A stretch of DNA of 64,000 nt from Kitasatospora sp. MMS16-BH015 (GTDB lineage Bacteria; Actinomycetota; Actinomycetes; Streptomycetales; Streptomycetaceae), in assembly GCF_002943525.1 (NCBI RefSeq), contig NZ_CP025394.1, forward strand, positions 930,001 through 994,000. Direction: 5' to 3'. Made by a program: the position numbers and the translations under genes. Each line of letters begins with the position of its first letter. Position 1 is the stretch's first letter. The notes beneath the pieces were generated by a model. That model was not told where the DNA came from, made no database searches, and saw only the letters and a program-made list of their open reading frames with translations. Below are positions 17,359 to 25,752 of the stretch, piece by piece.

Positions 17359-18121
17359 TCAATGCCAGCTGGAGCGACTGTTCTCGGGCCCGTAGGGGCT
17401 CCAACCGTTGAGGAAGGGCTTGAGTTCTTGCAGTTCGACCTTGCCGGGCCTGGGCATCGTGGGCAGGGTGTCGAGCGGGTCGATGGTGCGTACGTACTCG
17501 CGGGCCCAGGCGAGCCAGGTCCTTGCGGAGGCTCGGTCAGCCGCATCGTCGACGGCTTGGGAGGAGGCGAGCCGTTCCTCCAGGGCGTCGCAGTAGGTGC
17601 GCAGTTCAGTGCTCTCGCGCCACTGGTGTGCCTGCTGGCGCAACTGCTTGGCGTACTGCTCCTGGAGGGCTTGCTCCTTGGCCGCCGCCATCGCGGTCTC
17701 CCAGCCGACTCGGCGCTCCGCTTTCGCACGCTCCTCGTCGATGGCGCCCTGTCGGTCGTCAACGGCGCGCTGCTGGAGCTCTTCGAGGATAGTCGGCAGG
17801 AGCTCCTCCAGGCTCCAGCTCTTGCGGTCGTGCCAGGTGCACTGCCGCGTCGCCCGGTAGTGAGGGAGCTCGAGGGAGAGGCGCTCGGCTTTCTCCGGGT
17901 CGGTGGCCTGGGGAGCTTCCTGCTGGATGGTGACCGTGTAGGCGAAGCCGTCGATCACGATGTCGAGTTCGCCCTCGCGGCGAGAGTAACTCGATGGATG
18001 GCTGCGGCCGTTGTAGTAGTACGCGCGGCTGCGATGGCGTTCGGCCACGGGCTTCTCGCGCACCTGGTGGCCGCGCCGAACGGCTTCTGCTGCAAGGGCC
18101 TCGAACAGCAGTAGCGCCACG
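17359..18121 (-). pseudogene. 3' half of a split conserved actinobacterial gene
   Basis: From about 18121 the minus strand reads RAVALLLFEALAAEAVRRGH, EGELDIVIDGFAYTVTIQQE, HDRKSWSLEELL, a long Glu/Arg-rich helical region and the end LKPFLNGWSPYGPE. This is the C-terminal part of a family of streptomycete proteins of unknown function whose N-terminal part reads like the product of 24364-23640. The fragment lacks a start of its own and abuts a truncated istA. Inferred: both pieces were one gene, separated by the IS cluster between them (see the 5' piece). Confidence 0.7.
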
Positions 18122-18122
18122 G

Positions 18123-19210
18123 CCCGGCCCCGGATCGCCGAGGAACTCGGCATCACGCCGAAGGAACTGGCGGGCATGCACCGCAGGTTCGAGGTCATCC
18201 CGGGCGCCCAGGCCCAGGTGGACTGGGGTGACGAGGGAAAGATCCTCGACCATATGGGCATCCCGAAGGTCTATTCCTTCCACATGACGCTGTCGTACTC
18301 GCGTGACCCGTTCTGCTGCTTCACCACCAGCCAGGACCTGCAGACGTTCTTCGACTGCCACCGCCGGGCCTTCGCCCACTTCGGCGGGGCGCCGATGACG
18401 ATCGTCTACGACCGCACCAAGACCGTCGTCCGCCGGCACGTCGCCCCCGGCGAAGCAGTACCGCTGCATCCGGAGGCGGTCGGCTTCGCCGGCCACTACG
18501 ACTTCGACATCGACGTGCTGGCCGCCTACCGGCCCCAGGGCAAGGGCAGGGTCGAGCGGCAGGTGCTGATCGTCCGTGACCACGTCCTGTCCGGCCGCTC
18601 CTTCTCCTCCGTCGAGGAGATCGACGCCGCGTTCGCCGCCTGGGTGCCGCAACGACGCGCCCAGATCCACAAGACGCACCGGGAGGTCATCGCCGAGCGG
18701 GCGGCCCGCGACCACGCGGCCCTCAAAGCCCTGCCGCCGACCCCCTACCTGGTGGCCGAACGACAGCTGCGGCACGTCGGCAAGGACTGCCTGGTCGCCT
18801 TCGACGGCAACCTCTACTCGGTGCCCGCCCGCCGGGTCAGCCCCCGGCAGCTGGTCGAGATCCGGGCTACGAAGTCCCAGGTCATGCTTCACTCCACCTC
18901 CGCGGACAGCGACGGCGGCACGCTGCTGGCCGCGCACTCCCGGGCGGTCGGCCGTGGTGCCCGCATCGTCGACGAGAGGCACTGGGACGGGCTCCCCACC
19001 GGGCAGGGACGCCGGACCACAACCGGCGACCTCCCCCTCCAGCCCCGCCATGAACGGCCCCTCGGCCAGGAAGCCGGCCCGTTGCAGGCCCTGCTGCACC
19101 GGGCCGCAGCGACGCGGGTCGAGGTCGGCCGCCGTCCGCTGTCGGTCTATGACGAACTGACCGGTACCCGCCCCTTCACCACGAACCGAGCGACGAAGGA
19201 ATCCTCTTGA
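18123..19210 (+). pseudogene. IS21-type IstA transposase, N-terminally truncated
   Basis: The frame enters at about 18123 as RIAEELGITPKELAGMHRRF and continues with EVIPGAQAQVDWGDEG (first catalytic Asp), MTIVYDRTKTVVRRH (second Asp) and YRPQGKGRVERQVLIVRDHV (Glu). It ends in ATKESS with a TGA overlapping the istB start. The helix-turn-helix N-terminal 100-150 residues are missing because the element is broken at the junction with the split gene. Transposition function is therefore lost although the DDE triad is present. Confidence 0.85.
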
Positions 19211-19977
19211 GCGAGCTGACCGGCAACCGCATCCGCACCACGGCCGGCAAGCTCGGCCTGTCCCATCTGGCAGAGACCATCAACGAGTTCACCCGCCGAG
19301 CGGACGAGGCGAAGATGGGGTACGTGGACTTCCTCGACCTGGTGCTGTCCGAGGAACTGGCCGTCCGCGACGACCGCCGCTTCCGCCAGGGCCTTCGGCT
19401 GTCCCGGCTGCCGCACCACAAGACGCTGGACGAGTACGACTTCTCGTTCCAGCCCGACCTCGACCCGCGCAAGGTCAAGGACCTGGTCACCCTGTCCTTC
19501 GTCGAGACCAAGGCGAACGCCGCCCTGCTGGGGCCGCCCGGGGTCGGCAAGACGCATATCGCCGTCGCTCTCGCGGTCGCGGCCTGCCGGGCCGGCTACT
19601 CGATCTACTTCACCAGCCTCGACGACATGGTCCGCAACCTCAAGGCCGCCGAGGCGGCAGGACGGCTGACCAACAAGCTCGGCACCTACCTGCGGCCGAG
19701 CGTTCTCGTGGTCGACGAGGTGGGCTACCAGCCGCTGGAACGAGCGGAGGCGAACCTGGTGTTCCAGGTCATCTCCAAGCGTTACGAGAAGGGCTCGATC
19801 ATCCTGACCTCCAACAAGACCTTCAGTGAGTGGGGCCAGGTCTTCGGCGACGAAGTTCTCGCCACCGCCATCCTCGACCGGCTCCTCCACCACTGCGAAG
19901 TGATCGCCATCAACGGTCCCAGCTACCGGCTCAAGAACCGCCTCAAGGCCATCGCACGAGAGACCGAAGTGGCCTAG
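19207..19977 (+). CDS. istB: IS21-type IstB ATPase
   Basis: A 256-residue DnaA-like AAA+ helper protein of IS21 elements starting with TTG at 19207. The start overlaps the istA stop (TTGA), so translation is coupled. Walker A is GPPGVGKTH and Walker B is VLVVDEVGYQPL; the sensor region IILTSNKTFSEWG and C-terminal GPSYRLKNR are conserved. IstB assembles on DNA and directs the IstA transposase to target. The gene is complete, but an IS630 element is inserted a few base pairs past its stop codon and istA is truncated, so it is probably an orphan helper. Confidence 0.88.
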   Translation: MSELTGNRIRTTAGKLGLSHLAETINEFTRRADEAKMGYVDFLDLVLSEELAVRDDRRFRQGLRLSRLPHHKTLDEYDFSFQPDLDPRKVKDLVTLSFVETKANAALLGPPGVGKTHIAVALAVAACRAGYSIYFTSLDDMVRNLKAAEAAGRLTNKLGTYLRPSVLVVDEVGYQPLERAEANLVFQVISKRYEKGSIILTSNKTFSEWGQVFGDEVLATAILDRLLHHCEVIAINGPSYRLKNRLKAIARETEVA

Positions 19978-20014
19978 CTAGTGCTGCTCCGCGGAAGTTC
20001 GTGGAGGGTGTTGA

Positions 20015-21100
20015 TCAGGCGGCTTTGAGCGGGGTGCCTTCGTAGGTCCACCGGTAGGGCCTTGCGGTGTCGTTGTGCCCGATTACGTAGGCCTGCAGCT
20101 TATCGATCAGGTCGTCGCGGCTGGAGAAATCGCCGTGCCGCACGACCCGGCGGGTCAGGGCGGAGAAGAACAGTTCGACCTGGTTGAGCCACGAGGCGTG
20201 CGGCGGGGTCCACCGGACGTGCCAGCGCGGGCGGGCCGCCAGCCACGCTCTGGTGTGTCTGGCCGTGTGAGAGGAACCGTTGTCGAGCACGACGTGGATC
20301 TCCTTGCCTGGGGCGATCGCCCGGTCGAGTTGCTCCAGGAACGCGGTGAAGGTCACCGCGTCGTTACGGGTGATCACCTCGGTGAGCACCTCACCGGTGC
20401 AAACATCGAGCGCGGCCACGAGGGAAGCCGTGCCGTGGCGCCGGTACTCGAACTCCTGCCTGACCGGCTCGCCGGGCCGCGCGGGACGCCCAGGACAGCG
20501 GCGCGAGCGGGCGGCGATCGCGGTCTTCTCGTCGATCGAGAGCACCACCGCTCCCTCGGGCGGATCCAGGTAGAGGGCGCACACCTCGGCGGCCCGCTGC
20601 CAGAAGTCCGGGGTGTCCCGCCGGGTGAGCCAGCCTCGCACCTTGTGCGGCTTCAGGTCTAGGCCGGCCAGGATCCGGCCGACCTGGGAGGCGGAAACCG
20701 GCGCGAAGCACGTGCCGGCCACCCGCCGGGCGATGGCCCGGTGCGACCAGGTCGACTCCGGATACGGCGGCGCGCTGGTCGCGGTGGCCACGATCGCCAC
20801 GCGGACCTCGGGCCCGTACGATCGCGGCCGGCCCGAGCGTTCGGCGTCCCGCAGGCCGCCCAGACCCAGGGCTGCGAACCGCCCCCGCCACTTGCGCACC
20901 GTGTTCACGCTGACGTCCAGCTCCCGGGCGATCGCGCCGTTGGCGAGTCCGTCCGCCGCCGCGAGTACGATCCGGGCCCGCAGCACCACCCGCACCTCGG
21001 ACTTCGCCGAAGCCACCGTCCTCACCAGCCGCTCACGGGCCTTGGCCTCCAGCACCACCGCAACCGCCGTCCCCGCCCGTCGCCCACCATGCACGGCCAA
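20015..21100 (-). CDS. IS630-family transposase
   Basis: A 361-residue transposase starting with TTG at 21100 (GTG at 21094 is possible). The N-terminal helix-turn-helix reads NGAIARELDVSVNTVRKWRG. A winged-helix region and the DDE core follow: VVLSIDEKTAI, IHVVLDNGSSHTARH and HASWLNQVELFFSALTRR. These are the classic IS630/Tc1-mariner catalytic motifs, all intact. It ends 34 bp from the left terminal repeat. The open frame and near-perfect ends suggest a recent, possibly mobile element. Confidence 0.9.
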   Translation of the reverse strand: MAVHGGRRAGTAVAVVLEAKARERLVRTVASAKSEVRVVLRARIVLAAADGLANGAIARELDVSVNTVRKWRGRFAALGLGGLRDAERSGRPRSYGPEVRVAIVATATSAPPYPESTWSHRAIARRVAGTCFAPVSASQVGRILAGLDLKPHKVRGWLTRRDTPDFWQRAAEVCALYLDPPEGAVVLSIDEKTAIAARSRRCPGRPARPGEPVRQEFEYRRHGTASLVAALDVCTGEVLTEVITRNDAVTFTAFLEQLDRAIAPGKEIHVVLDNGSSHTARHTRAWLAARPRWHVRWTPPHASWLNQVELFFSALTRRVVRHGDFSSRDDLIDKLQAYVIGHNDTARPYRWTYEGTPLKAA

Positions 21101-21141
21101 CGATCATGGCGGGCCGCCGCCGCACCCGGCAGGATGGGCCC

Positions 21142-21471
21142 GTGCCGAAGAATCCGCCGGAATCTATGCAGCACCACCTACGCCAGCGCCTGAACCGCCA
21201 CGCCCGCGAACGCTGGCCGCACGTGGACGCCATCGGGGTCCGCTTTCGCGCCGGATTCGCCTACCTGGCAGCCGAGTTGCCCGGTGGACAGAGCCTGCCG
21301 CTGTGTCGCCTGCGCTTCACCGGCGTGCTGCACACCTGGGGCTTCGCCCTCTACCTGGCCAGCAGCGACAGCTACAAGGACAACATCCTGCCCAGCGAAC
21401 TACCGGCCGGCTCCCCCGAGGAAGCCCTCGACTGCGCGGGCGACCTCTACCTCAGCGGACTGGCTATCTGA
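21142..21471 (+). CDS. Passenger protein of unknown function within the IS630 element
   Basis: About 109 residues from the GTG at 21142; an upstream ATG at 21106 is in frame. Visible blocks are LRQRLNRHARERWPHVDAIG, VRFRAGFAYLAAELP and FALYLASSDSYKDNILPSEL followed by EEALDCAGDLYLSGLAI. Similar short proteins of unknown function are, to my memory, common in streptomycete genomes near transposases. It is divergent from the transposase (41 bp between the starts) and its stop lies at the edge of the right inverted repeat, so it moves with the element. The mixed alpha/beta pattern shows no catalytic motif. Role unknown: accessory transposition factor or cargo. Confidence 0.6.
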   Translation: MPKNPPESMQHHLRQRLNRHARERWPHVDAIGVRFRAGFAYLAAELPGGQSLPLCRLRFTGVLHTWGFALYLASSDSYKDNILPSELPAGSPEEALDCAGDLYLSGLAI

Positions 21472-21801
21472 TCAACACCCCTCCACGAACTTCCGCGGAG
21501 CAGCACTAGAGCTGGTGTTGCGGCGGTTGAGCCACGACATCTCCAACTCCGACAGCGGAGGGTCAGGCGTAGGGCCGACATTGTTGTAGACGGCCACGGG
21601 ATCGTCGGGCGCCGACCACGAGCCGACCGCCCACAGTCGATACACGTGCTCACCGCCCCCCTCCAGCGGCACGGTGATGCTCGCGGGCGCCGGAGGGCCG
21701 GGAACGCACCGGCCGACGTCATCTCCGTAAGGCCCGCCCCCGAAGACGGCATGCATCCAGCCGTGCGGTGGCGCCCCGCTCAGATCGAACACGTCGTCCA
21801 T
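21472..21801 (-). CDS. Hypothetical protein whose last residues come from the IS630 end
   Basis: From the ATG at 21801 (MDDVFDLSGAPPHGWMHAVF) to a stop at 21472, 109 residues. The first 97 are chromosomal (…GGGEHVYRLWAVGSWSAPDD…ELEMSWLNRRNTSS) and about 12 are read from the IS630 terminal repeat. Removing the element restores a stop almost at once, so the insertion changed the tail only slightly. No family recognised. It may be a small cytosolic protein, with no signal or membrane segment. Confidence 0.5.
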   Translation of the reverse strand: MDDVFDLSGAPPHGWMHAVFGGGPYGDDVGRCVPGPPAPASITVPLEGGGEHVYRLWAVGSWSAPDDPVAVYNNVGPTPDPPLSELEMSWLNRRNTSSSAAPRKFVEGC

Positions 21802-21915
21802 CGCCCACCACCTCCCAGTCGCGAAGATCGTAGTGCAGACGGTGAAGACCACCGCGATCGCCCGGACAGTGCCGCATCAGATGGGGACGTTCAACCGTAC
21901 GCAGCTGAGGAGCTA

Positions 21916-23013
21916 GGGCACGTATTCGGTTGTGATCACGGGGCGGTTTTGGTGAGGTCTTTGATCCAGATCATCGCGCCGCGGAGGTGGAGGCCGGCGA
22001 GGTAGCTGCCGGGGGTCTTGTCGTATCGCGTGGCGATGCCTCGCCAGGCCTTCAGCTTGTTGATCAGGCGCTCGACGGTGTTCCGCTCCCTGTAGAGGTC
22101 GGTGTCGTGGCTGACGGGCCGGCCGCCCTTGCTGCCTTTCTTCTTCCGGTTGGCGGCCTGGTCCTTCTTCTCGGGGATGACCGCCTTGATACGGCGACCG
22201 CGCAGGTGGGCGCGGTTGGCGCGGGAGGAGTAGGCCTTGTCCCCGGCGACCGCGTCGGGCCGGGTGCGGGGGCGGCCGACGGGCCCGCGGACCCGCACCT
22301 TCTCCAGGACGGGGATGAACTGCGGGCTGTCGGCGGCCTGCCCCTCGGTCAGAATGAACGCCAGCGGGCGGCACCTGCGCTCGCCGGCGACGTGGACCTT
22401 GCTGGTCTGTCCGCCTCTGGAGCGTCCGAGCAGGGCGGCCTTCAGGCGGAGCCTTCGCCTGCGTCGGACGCGTCGGAGCTCGTCCCGTTCCGGGTCGTGT
22501 GCGGTGTCCTGTCCGTCTTGTCCCTGCGGGCCGCCCCTTTTTGCCGGGCCTTCTCCGCCTCCTCGGCGGCCTTCTCCAGGTCGGCGAGCGTGTCGGGGTC
22601 AAGGTGCATCCCGGCGGCGTCGTGGTGGGCCCGGATGGTGGTGGAATCCACGCTGACCAGCGAGAGGTCCACCTCGCCCCGTCTGGCGGCTTCCGTGATC
22701 GCGCCCTCCAGCAGGGCCTCGAACACCCTGGCGTCCCTCCACTGCCGGAAGCGGTTGTGGACGGTCGACCAGGCGCCGAACTCGCTCGGCATCTCCCGCC
22801 ACTGGCCGCCCGTCCGAAACCGCCAGATCACGCCCTCGAACTGGCGGCGCAGCCGCTCGGGGTACGGGCCGTACTCGCCGATCGGCAGGTACGGCTCGAT
22901 GAACTCCCACTCGGCATCGGTCAGTTGCACACGCGTCACACAACACGATCTACCGGATCAGGCACGAGCGCGAGGGCGAAACCCACAAAGTGATCACAAC
23001 CCGATACGTGCCC
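21916..23013 (-). mobile_element. IS5-family element (1098 bp) inside a truncated IS256 transposase
   Basis: Terminal repeats GGGCACGTAT..GGTTGTGATCAC (21916-21939 and the complement at 22990-23013) match at 22 of 24 positions and are flanked by TA on both sides. The right flank is the IS256 transposase gene, which stops being readable exactly at 23014. The left flank is not the rest of that gene, so a deletion accompanied or followed insertion. Confidence 0.85.
21936..22939 (-). CDS. IS5-family transposase in two overlapping frames
   Basis: The first frame (22939-22442) reads LTDAEWEFIEPYLPIGEYGP, GGQWREMPSEFGAWSTVHNR and LSLVSVDSTTIRAHHDAAGM (first Asp) and stops at 22442. A second frame from about 22470 to 21936 reads GRSRGGQTSKVHVAGERRCR, DAVAGDKAYSSRANR (second Asp) and ERNTVERLINKLKAWRGIAT (Glu). 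Two-frame IS5 transposases of this type are known to use ribosomal frameshifting, but no obvious A-rich slippery site is visible near 22450. The break could therefore be programmed or an inactivating mutation. Confidence 0.75.
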
Positions 23014-23016
23014 TAA

Positions 23017-23553
23017 GGCCGTACGCCGACAGACGTAGACGAAATCGCGGTCGGACAGGTCCCGGTCCTGGAAGGCGGCGTGGTCCTCGCTCCACTGCTT
23101 TGTCAGCCGGGTGACGGTGGCCGGGGAGAGGCCGGCCGTACCGCCGAGGAACTGCTCCAGCGCCGGAACGAAGTCGCCGGATGACAGGCCATGCAGGTAG
23201 AGCAGCGGCAGCACCTCGGAGATCTTCGGGAACTTGCGGCACCACGGCGCCAGGATCTTCGAGGAGAACCGCTTGCGCTCGCCGGTCTCGTGGTCGACGC
23301 GCCGGTCGTTCACCCGCGGGGCCCTCACCTCGACCGGTCCGGCGGCGGTGACCACTGTCCGGGGCCGGTGGTGGCCGTTGCGGACCACCAGGCGGTGCCC
23401 GCGCCCGTCGGTCTCGGCCGCCAACTCGGCTATGTACTGGTTGACTTCCGCCTCCAGCGCGGCGGCCAGCATCCGCCGAGCTCCCTCCCGGACGATCTCG
23501 TCGATCAGGGAGCCGGACTGCGTGGAGCCGTCGTCGGTGACTACGCTGAGCAC
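23017..23553 (-). pseudogene. IS256-family transposase, 3'-truncated
   Basis: From 23553 the minus strand reads LIDEIVREGARRMLAAALEA, EVNQYIAELAAETDGRGHRL, GPVEVRAPRVNDRR, SSKILAPWCRKFPKISEVLP and LTKQWSEDHAAFQDRDLSDR, the N-terminal half of mutator-type (IS256) transposases. It ends at FVYVC, just before the catalytic Asp of the usual FVYVWADG, where the IS5-type element begins. The catalytic domain is absent, so the gene is dead. Confidence 0.85.
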
Positions 23554-23639
23554 GGGCGTGCCTTCCCGACCCGCGCTGCAACGCGGGCCTACTCGGAGAC
23601 CATCAAAGGATCATTCGGGAAGGTACGCCTTCCGCGTGC

Positions 23640-24364
23640 CTGTCGGCACTGATCCACAGGTCTCCAGCATTGCTCGTGTCATCGCGAAGGGCAGCGACCA
23701 CTCGGTTCGGTGCGCGGAGCTGACTGGGAACCGGCACCGGGGCGAGGTCGGGCTGGGGCCCCTGGCGACGGCTTTCCGTGGCACCGTCAACGAGGCGGAT
23801 CTCGAAGTCCCTGCCAGCGTTCCAGTGCCGTTGCGTCTCGATCCGCTTCCCTACGGGGAGGAGTTGGTGCCGCTTGGCGTACTCGATGAGGCGGCGCCAG
23901 GTTGCTATCGCCTCGTCCGACGGTGCGGTGACGATGACCTTGTTCTCGGCGACGAGGCGTGCCACCAGCTCGGTCGCTTCCGCCTTTCGGCGGGCGGGCA
24001 GCCGGATCTGGGAGGGGCCACTGCGCGCCGGGTTCTTGGGCTTCACTGTTGGCGGCTTGGGTGCAGCGGCTGCAGCGCCCTGGGTCGCGGAACCGGACGC
24101 TTTTTGCGGGGCTGCGGGGTGGGAGTCCGCCAGCCGGGCGGGGTGGTCCGGGTGCTGGCCGTGTTCGAGGTAGTAGCGGCCAGCGTCGGTGATCTGGGCT
24201 ACCCAGCGACCGCCTCGGCGGTCGATGGCGACCAGTCCGAGGTTGCGCAGCGCGTAGCCGGTGGTGCGCGACTTCGAGTCGCTGGGCGAGTCGAGTGCGT
24301 CTCCGGACGCGATCCGTTGGAGCAGAGCGAGCTGGCCGGGGTTCAGCGGGTCCCAACGATGCAT
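23640..24364 (-). pseudogene. 5' half of the split conserved actinobacterial gene
   Basis: From the ATG at 24364 the protein starts MHRWDPLNPGQLALLQRIAS and continues LRNLGLVAIDRRGGRWVAQI, TDAGRYYLEHGQHPDHPA, a winged-helix-like N-terminus. A linker rich in Ala/Pro/Lys, AEATELVARLVAENKVIVTA and KRHQLLPVGKRIE follow. At about 23640 it reads NRVVAALRDDTS...LWISADRHA and then runs into unrelated IS-end sequence. In related proteins this point is followed by an 'ALLLFEALAAEAVRRG'-type helix, which is exactly where the fragment at 18121 begins. Inferred: an intact gene of about 500 codons was broken by the 5.5-kb IS cluster. Function unknown, possibly DNA-binding. Confidence 0.7.
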
Positions 24365-24451
24365 GACAGCTGCTTACACTCCTCCTGCACGGCTGTGCAA
24401 CGCACGGCCCGGCGGCGCCCAGGGGCTCGATAGTTCAACGCCGCGCCTTTC

Positions 24452-25300
24452 TCAGCGGCGGCCGGTTCTGGTCCTGCCGGCGCTGGGGCGGTAGGCGTCC
24501 TTGACGATCTGCTCGAGGTCTTCTTCGCTGAACATGCGGTGACTGCCGATCTGCCGGTACGGGACGCGGCCCCGGACGGACTCCGTTCGCAGCCAGGATG
24601 CCGCGACGCCGAGGCGCTCGGCCGCCTCCGCCATGGAGTAGAGCAGAGGTCCTGCCCGCTTGCCGGTCGCAGCGGGGCTGGCGCTTTTGTCAGGTTTCGT
24701 CACGGGGAGGCCGAGCACGGCCGCGTCGGCCGCGGCGAGCAGCACGCCGAGGCCGCGCAGTCGGGCGACGTCTCCGACGCCGTCGTTGGGTCCGGGGAGA
24801 CCCAGGGCACGGCGCCCTTGGGTCGCCGGATCGGGCGAGGGGAGCAGCAGGGCGGCGAGGCGGTAGTCCTCCTCGGTGAGCGTGGCCCCCGCGTCGAGTT
24901 CACGGCTCAGGCGCAGCCGCTCGCTCTGCAGGGCACGCTTGTCCATCGTCCAGAACCGTTCGCGCAGTTCTTCCCAGCTCGGGTGGGCCTGCACTACGGC
25001 CAGGGCGTCGGCTGCCGCGTCCGACCCAGGGTGCCCGCCGGCCTTGCGGTGGAGGGCGCACAGCGTCCCGCCCACCTCAATGGGGAGTTTGCAGGGAAAG
25101 CCGAAGAACGACGTCACCGGTGCCGGGCAGCGCGGCCTGTCCAGGGCAAAGGTAGCGTGCGACCCGTTACGGATCCGCTCGATCTGATCGGCCGCGTTCC
25201 GGATCATGTGCTTGGGGACGCCCCACTCTTTGGCCGCGTCACGAGGGGTGAGATGGTCGAGTGCCCGGATCCGTTCCATAGGCGTGCCCTTGCCATCCAC
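24452..25300 (-). CDS. Helix-turn-helix protein with C-terminal MerR/excisionase-like domain
   Basis: About 282 residues from the GTG at 25300, preceded by GAGGGGAGC at normal spacing. The in-frame ATG at 25279 is the alternative. The N-terminus has a resolvase-like helix-turn-helix (HLTPRDAAKEWGVPKHMI). The middle is helical and contains CPAPVTSFFGFPCKL...CALHR with four Cys/His that could bind zinc. The C-terminal 60 residues (LYSMAEAAERLGVAASWLRT, then VPYRQIGSHRMFSEEDLEQI) form a typical HTH_17 excisionase-like domain. Such domains control excision or replication of integrative elements, fitting the large serine recombinase next door on the same strand. A regulatory role for the element is inferred. 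Confidence 0.65.
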   Translation of the reverse strand: MDGKGTPMERIRALDHLTPRDAAKEWGVPKHMIRNAADQIERIRNGSHATFALDRPRCPAPVTSFFGFPCKLPIEVGGTLCALHRKAGGHPGSDAAADALAVVQAHPSWEELRERFWTMDKRALQSERLRLSRELDAGATLTEEDYRLAALLLPSPDPATQGRRALGLPGPNDGVGDVARLRGLGVLLAAADAAVLGLPVTKPDKSASPAATGKRAGPLLYSMAEAAERLGVAASWLRTESVRGRVPYRQIGSHRMFSEEDLEQIVKDAYRPSAGRTRTGRR

Positions 25301-25752
25301 CGCGCGCTCCCCTCGTCTGCAGTCGCCGAGAAAGTATCTTGGTGGCACTCGGCACAGGACAGTGTCATCTGACCGAGCTTGACGGAGAACTGTGATGATA
25401 TTGACCGCTATCGATTGAATCTGACCGGCTGTCGGCGCCGGGCGCCCCGTCTCACTGCGTCCACAGTCAGCCGCCAAGGAGGCTACGGTCGACCGCTATC
25501 GCTCAGATCGGCAGTCGCAGGTCACGTCCCACGAAGTTCCAGCACCGCAGACCCCCACTCCAGGTTGGCCAGTGGTTCAAGTCCCCCCTCCGTATTGAAC
25601 CCCTACACTCGCCTGGCCCGCTGTCAGCCAGACCTGCCCTCTTGCGGCACCGTTGAGAGTCTCCTCTCACAGTCGGGTCAGGGCACTGTCGCACCGCCGG
25701 CGGCGGAACACCCCGCAGGGCCTTCGACTCTGAGCCCGCGCGAACGCCGCGT
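25301..25752. other. Gap between recombinase and helix-turn-helix gene
   Basis: 452 bp with no supported gene. It should hold the promoter of the leftward helix-turn-helix gene, the 3' end signals of the recombinase and the inverted-repeat site at 25574-25601. No clear terminator hairpin was seen. Confidence 0.35.
25574..25601. repeat. Inverted repeat near recombinase, candidate attachment site
   Basis: GGTTCAA (25574-25580) and TTGAACC (25595-25601) are perfect 7-bp inverted arms around a C-rich 14-bp core, 150 bp beyond the stop of the large serine recombinase. Serine integrases act on short imperfect palindromes, so this could be an attachment half or crossover site. It also looks superficially like a tRNA T-arm. 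Evidence is positional only. Confidence 0.3.

Larger units (their letters stand above)
19981..21506. mobile_element. IS630-type element (1526 bp) with a passenger gene
   Basis: Ends are inverted repeats of about 38 bp beginning GTGCTGCTCCGCGGAAGTTC. The right copy has one additional G in the GGAGGG run; otherwise they match. The element is flanked by TA at 19979-19980 and 21507-21508, the usual IS630 target. Inside are a leftward transposase and a divergent small gene (21142-21471), so the element is bigger than a simple IS630 (about 1.1-1.2 kb). Confidence 0.88.

Noticed and set aside
22936..23013. Extension of the IS256 transposase into the IS5-type element
   Set aside because: The frame merely runs through the terminal repeat by chance; family similarity ends at 23014-23030.
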